A stretch of 64,000 nucleotides of DNA, from NCBI RefSeq assembly GCF_001907195.1, contig NZ_LVWA01000009.1, positions 124,001 to 188,000 on the forward strand, written 5' to 3'. A program made the translations under genes and the position numbers. This document shows positions 62,285 through 64,000 of this stretch, piece by piece. The DNA is from Pontibacter flavimaris. Lineage in GTDB: Bacteria > Bacteroidota > Bacteroidia > Cytophagales > Hymenobacteraceae. Position 1 is the stretch's first letter, and every line of letters starts with the position of its first letter. Below the pieces are notes generated by a model. It was not told the origin of the DNA. It ran no database searches and saw nothing but the letters and a program-made list of their open reading frames with translations.

Positions 62285-62425
62285 GCACTAAACGCCCTCG
62301 TCCCGATTGCTTTCGGGATGTGCGGTATAGCGCGGCCTCTGGCCGTTTTAAGTATAAGTATAAGTGGCGGGACGCCATCAGATAGCGCACACTCGCTGGA
62401 GGCGAGCGAGGGCACCGGTACTTTT
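62285..62425. repeat. Interspersed element, copy B (inverted relative to copy A)
   Basis: Blocks TCCCGATTGCTTTCGGGAT (about 62301), GGCCTCTGGCCGTTTT (about 62333) and CACTCGCTGGAGGCGAGCGA (about 62390). The rest of the gene-free stretch 62203-62531 holds AAGTATA words (62213, 62259, 62349, 62355, 62478), a degenerate CCTTTGTC word tandem (62436-62476) and the S9 peptidase terminator. Confidence 0.7.
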
Positions 62426-62483
62426 AAAGTCTTTTGTCCTTTGTCTAAAGGTCTATTATCTGGAAATCCTTTGTCCTAAGTAT

Positions 62484-62526
62484 AAAATGAGAACGGCGCC
62501 GATATGCTCAGAGCCGTTCTCATTTT
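62484..62526 (-). terminator. Rho-independent terminator of the S9 peptidase gene
   Basis: A 14-bp perfect stem AAAATGAGAACGGC / GCCGTTCTCATTTT. Read on the minus strand it follows the peptidase stop, ending in T. Confidence 0.93.
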
Positions 62527-62531
62527 ATACT

Positions 62532-64000
62532 TTAGAGGTTATCGTCAAAGTACTGCGTCACCTTGCGCATCAGGTGCACACGGTCCTTGCCCCGCACGTT
62601 GTGCGGGTGGCCCGGGTACACGAAGTAGTCGAGCAGGATGCCCTCGTCTACAGCCTTTTTAAGGAAGGACAGGCTGTGCTGCCACACCACCACGTCGTCC
62701 ACCGTGCCGTGGATCATGAGCAGCTTGCCCTGCAGGTTTTTTACGTGGTTGAGCAGGTTGGCATCTTCGTAGCCTTTCGGGTTCTGCTCCGGCGAGTCCA
62801 TGTAGCGCTCAGTGTACATCACCTCGTAATATTTCCAGTCGATGACCGGGCCGCCGGCCACACCCACCTTGAACACGCCCGGGTGGCGTGTCATGAGCGA
62901 GGTGGTCATAAAGCCGCCGTAGCTCCAGCCATGCACGCCCAGGCGCGCGCCATCCACATAAGGCAGCGATTTGAGGTACTCCACGCCACGCAGCTGGTCC
63001 TGCATCTCCACAATGCCCAACTGGCGGAAGGTGGCCTGTTCAAAGGCCAGGCCCCTGTCGCCGGAGCCGCGCGAGTCGAGGGTGAAGACGATGTAGCCTT
63101 TCTGCGCCATCAGGTGCATCCAAAGGTTGGCGCCACCCAGCCAGCTGTTGGTCACCAGCTGCACGTGCGGACCGCCGTACACATACACCACCACCGGGTA
63201 TTTCTTGCTCTTGTCCATGTTCGGGGGCGTGATCATGCGGGCGTACAGTTCGGTGCCGTCCTCGGCCTTAATCGGGAAAATAGTAGTCTCGCCCAGCTTG
63301 TAAGCGGTAAGCGGGTTGGTGGCCGTCAGCAGCGTTTGCTCTACTTTGCCATGCGTATTCAGGATCTGAATCTTGCGCGGTACTTCCTGGCTGCTGTAGT
63401 TGTCGATGATATACCTGGCGTCGGGGCTGAGCTGGGCGCTGTGCACGCCGCTGCCCTGCGACAGGCGGCGGCTTTTGCCGTTGCGCAGGCTCACCGCGTA
63501 GATATGGCGCTCCAGTGGGCTTTCGGCCGTTGAAGTATAGTATAGCTCATCGCCCTTCTTGCTGAAACCGTGGATGTTGGTTACCATCCAATCGCCCTTG
63601 GTAAGTTGGCGCAGCTGCTTTCCGCTGGTGTTGTACAAGTATAAATGGTCGAAACCGGTGCGCTCGCTCACCCGCACAAACTGGTCGGGTTTGCCTGGTA
63701 CAAAGTATAAGCCGTGCTCCGGCTCCACATACTTCTCGTGTTTCTCCTCCAGCAGCGTTTTCTCAAATGCGCCGGTCTGGGCGTTGTAGCGGTTGAGCTT
63801 CAGGTGGTTTTGGTTGCGGTTGAGCACAGCGATGTAAATGTGCTTCTCGTCGGGGCTCCAGGTGATGTTGGTCAGGTACTGCTCGGCCGGCTCGCCGGTC
63901 TGTAGGTAAATGGTTTTGCCGGACGCCACATCGTACACCCCCACCGTCACGTGGTGGCTCTTGCCGCCCGCCATGGGATATTTGATATTGTTGAGCTGCG
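62532..64000 (-). CDS. S9 family dipeptidyl-peptidase-IV-like peptidase, N-terminus cut by window edge
   Basis: The C-terminal 489 residues of a DPP-IV-type serine peptidase; the frame continues past the right edge (the ATG at 63974 is internal, preceded by LNNIKYP). The end of the beta-propeller is followed by the alpha/beta-hydrolase domain from about AEDGTELYARMITPPNMDKS. The catalytic serine is in GVHGWSYGGFMTTS, the aspartate in IHGTVDDVVVWQHS and the histidine in YPGHPHNVRGKDR. It cleaves X-Pro/Ala dipeptides from peptides, probably in the periplasm. A terminator follows. Confidence 0.93.
   Translation of the reverse strand, partial: QLNNIKYPMAGGKSHHVTVGVYDVASGKTIYLQTGEPAEQYLTNITWSPDEKHIYIAVLNRNQNHLKLNRYNAQTGAFEKTLLEEKHEKYVEPEHGLYFVPGKPDQFVRVSERTGFDHLYLYNTSGKQLRQLTKGDWMVTNIHGFSKKGDELYYTSTAESPLERHIYAVSLRNGKSRRLSQGSGVHSAQLSPDARYIIDNYSSQEVPRKIQILNTHGKVEQTLLTATNPLTAYKLGETTIFPIKAEDGTELYARMITPPNMDKSKKYPVVVYVYGGPHVQLVTNSWLGGANLWMHLMAQKGYIVFTLDSRGSGDRGLAFEQATFRQLGIVEMQDQLRGVEYLKSLPYVDGARLGVHGWSYGGFMTTSLMTRHPGVFKVGVAGGPVIDWKYYEVMYTERYMDSPEQNPKGYEDANLLNHVKNLQGKLLMIHGTVDDVVVWQHSLSFLKKAVDEGILLDYFVYPGHPHNVRGKDRVHLMRKVTQYFDDNL

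Overview
The window is a GC-rich stretch of bacterial chromosome from a member of the Bacteroidota, most likely order Cytophagales and close to Pontibacter/Hymenobacter. The evidence is the promoter style (TTTG, about 19-20 bases, TAnnTTTG), a C-terminal type IX secretion sorting domain on the large subtilisin-like protease, an IPExxxVDY-family gene next to pyk, and the acpP-fabF-rnc order. Almost all of it is housekeeping gene content with no rRNA, phage or intact insertion sequence. One tRNA (Leu, anticodon CAG) lies near 57.2 kb.

Layout. 0-5 kb: EamA transporter (cut by the edge), LptG-type permease, tgt, a family-2 glycosyltransferase and an ECF sigma factor. 5-20 kb: rsmG, YheT-like hydrolase, rpsT, pyk, the fatty-acid block acpP-fabF with rnc, nadE, lgt, a GAF histidine kinase, cdd. 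20-33 kb: saccharopine-dehydrogenase-like protein, TrmN6-like methyltransferase, rnhA, MarC, class V aminotransferase, aroQ, xerD, a VIT-type transporter, a GH20 hexosaminidase, pyrD, ftsK and lolA. 34-38 kb: pyrF followed by an AT-rich accessory island. 38-50 kb: DUF1456, DUF2851, a polytopic membrane protein, a NeuD-type acetyltransferase, trhO, a nucleoside phosphorylase, two tandem paralogous small proteins, a LuxC-like acyl-CoA reductase divergent from a ferredoxin, and valS. 50-64 kb: lipoproteins, a 910-residue protease with SLH-like repeats, a ThuA protein, tRNA-Leu, an enolase-superfamily protein, a MarR-YceI-YceI operon and a dipeptidyl-peptidase-IV-like S9 peptidase cut by the right edge.

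The most interesting region is 35.8-37.2 kb. Two AT-rich genes are each bounded by sequences that behave like integron cassette ends: each begins just after a GTTG site, and ends in an attC-like palindromic site whose left core is the exact reverse complement of that gene's own left boundary. No integrase is nearby, so it looks like a small integrase-less cassette cluster (CALIN). Just upstream lies a perfect 20-bp inverted repeat.

Two kinds of repeat run through the whole window. First, the word AAGTATA/G (reverse complement T/CATACTT) is hugely over-represented inside and between genes. Second, many gene ends carry short word repeats (for example CTAACTTT, GAATGAGT, AATAACGA) arranged in tandem and often as inverted arms; each locus uses its own word but the design is the same. 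Two larger interspersed elements also stand out: a nested inverted repeat at 34.05-34.15 kb and a pair of inverted copies flanking a single gene at 61.4-62.4 kb.
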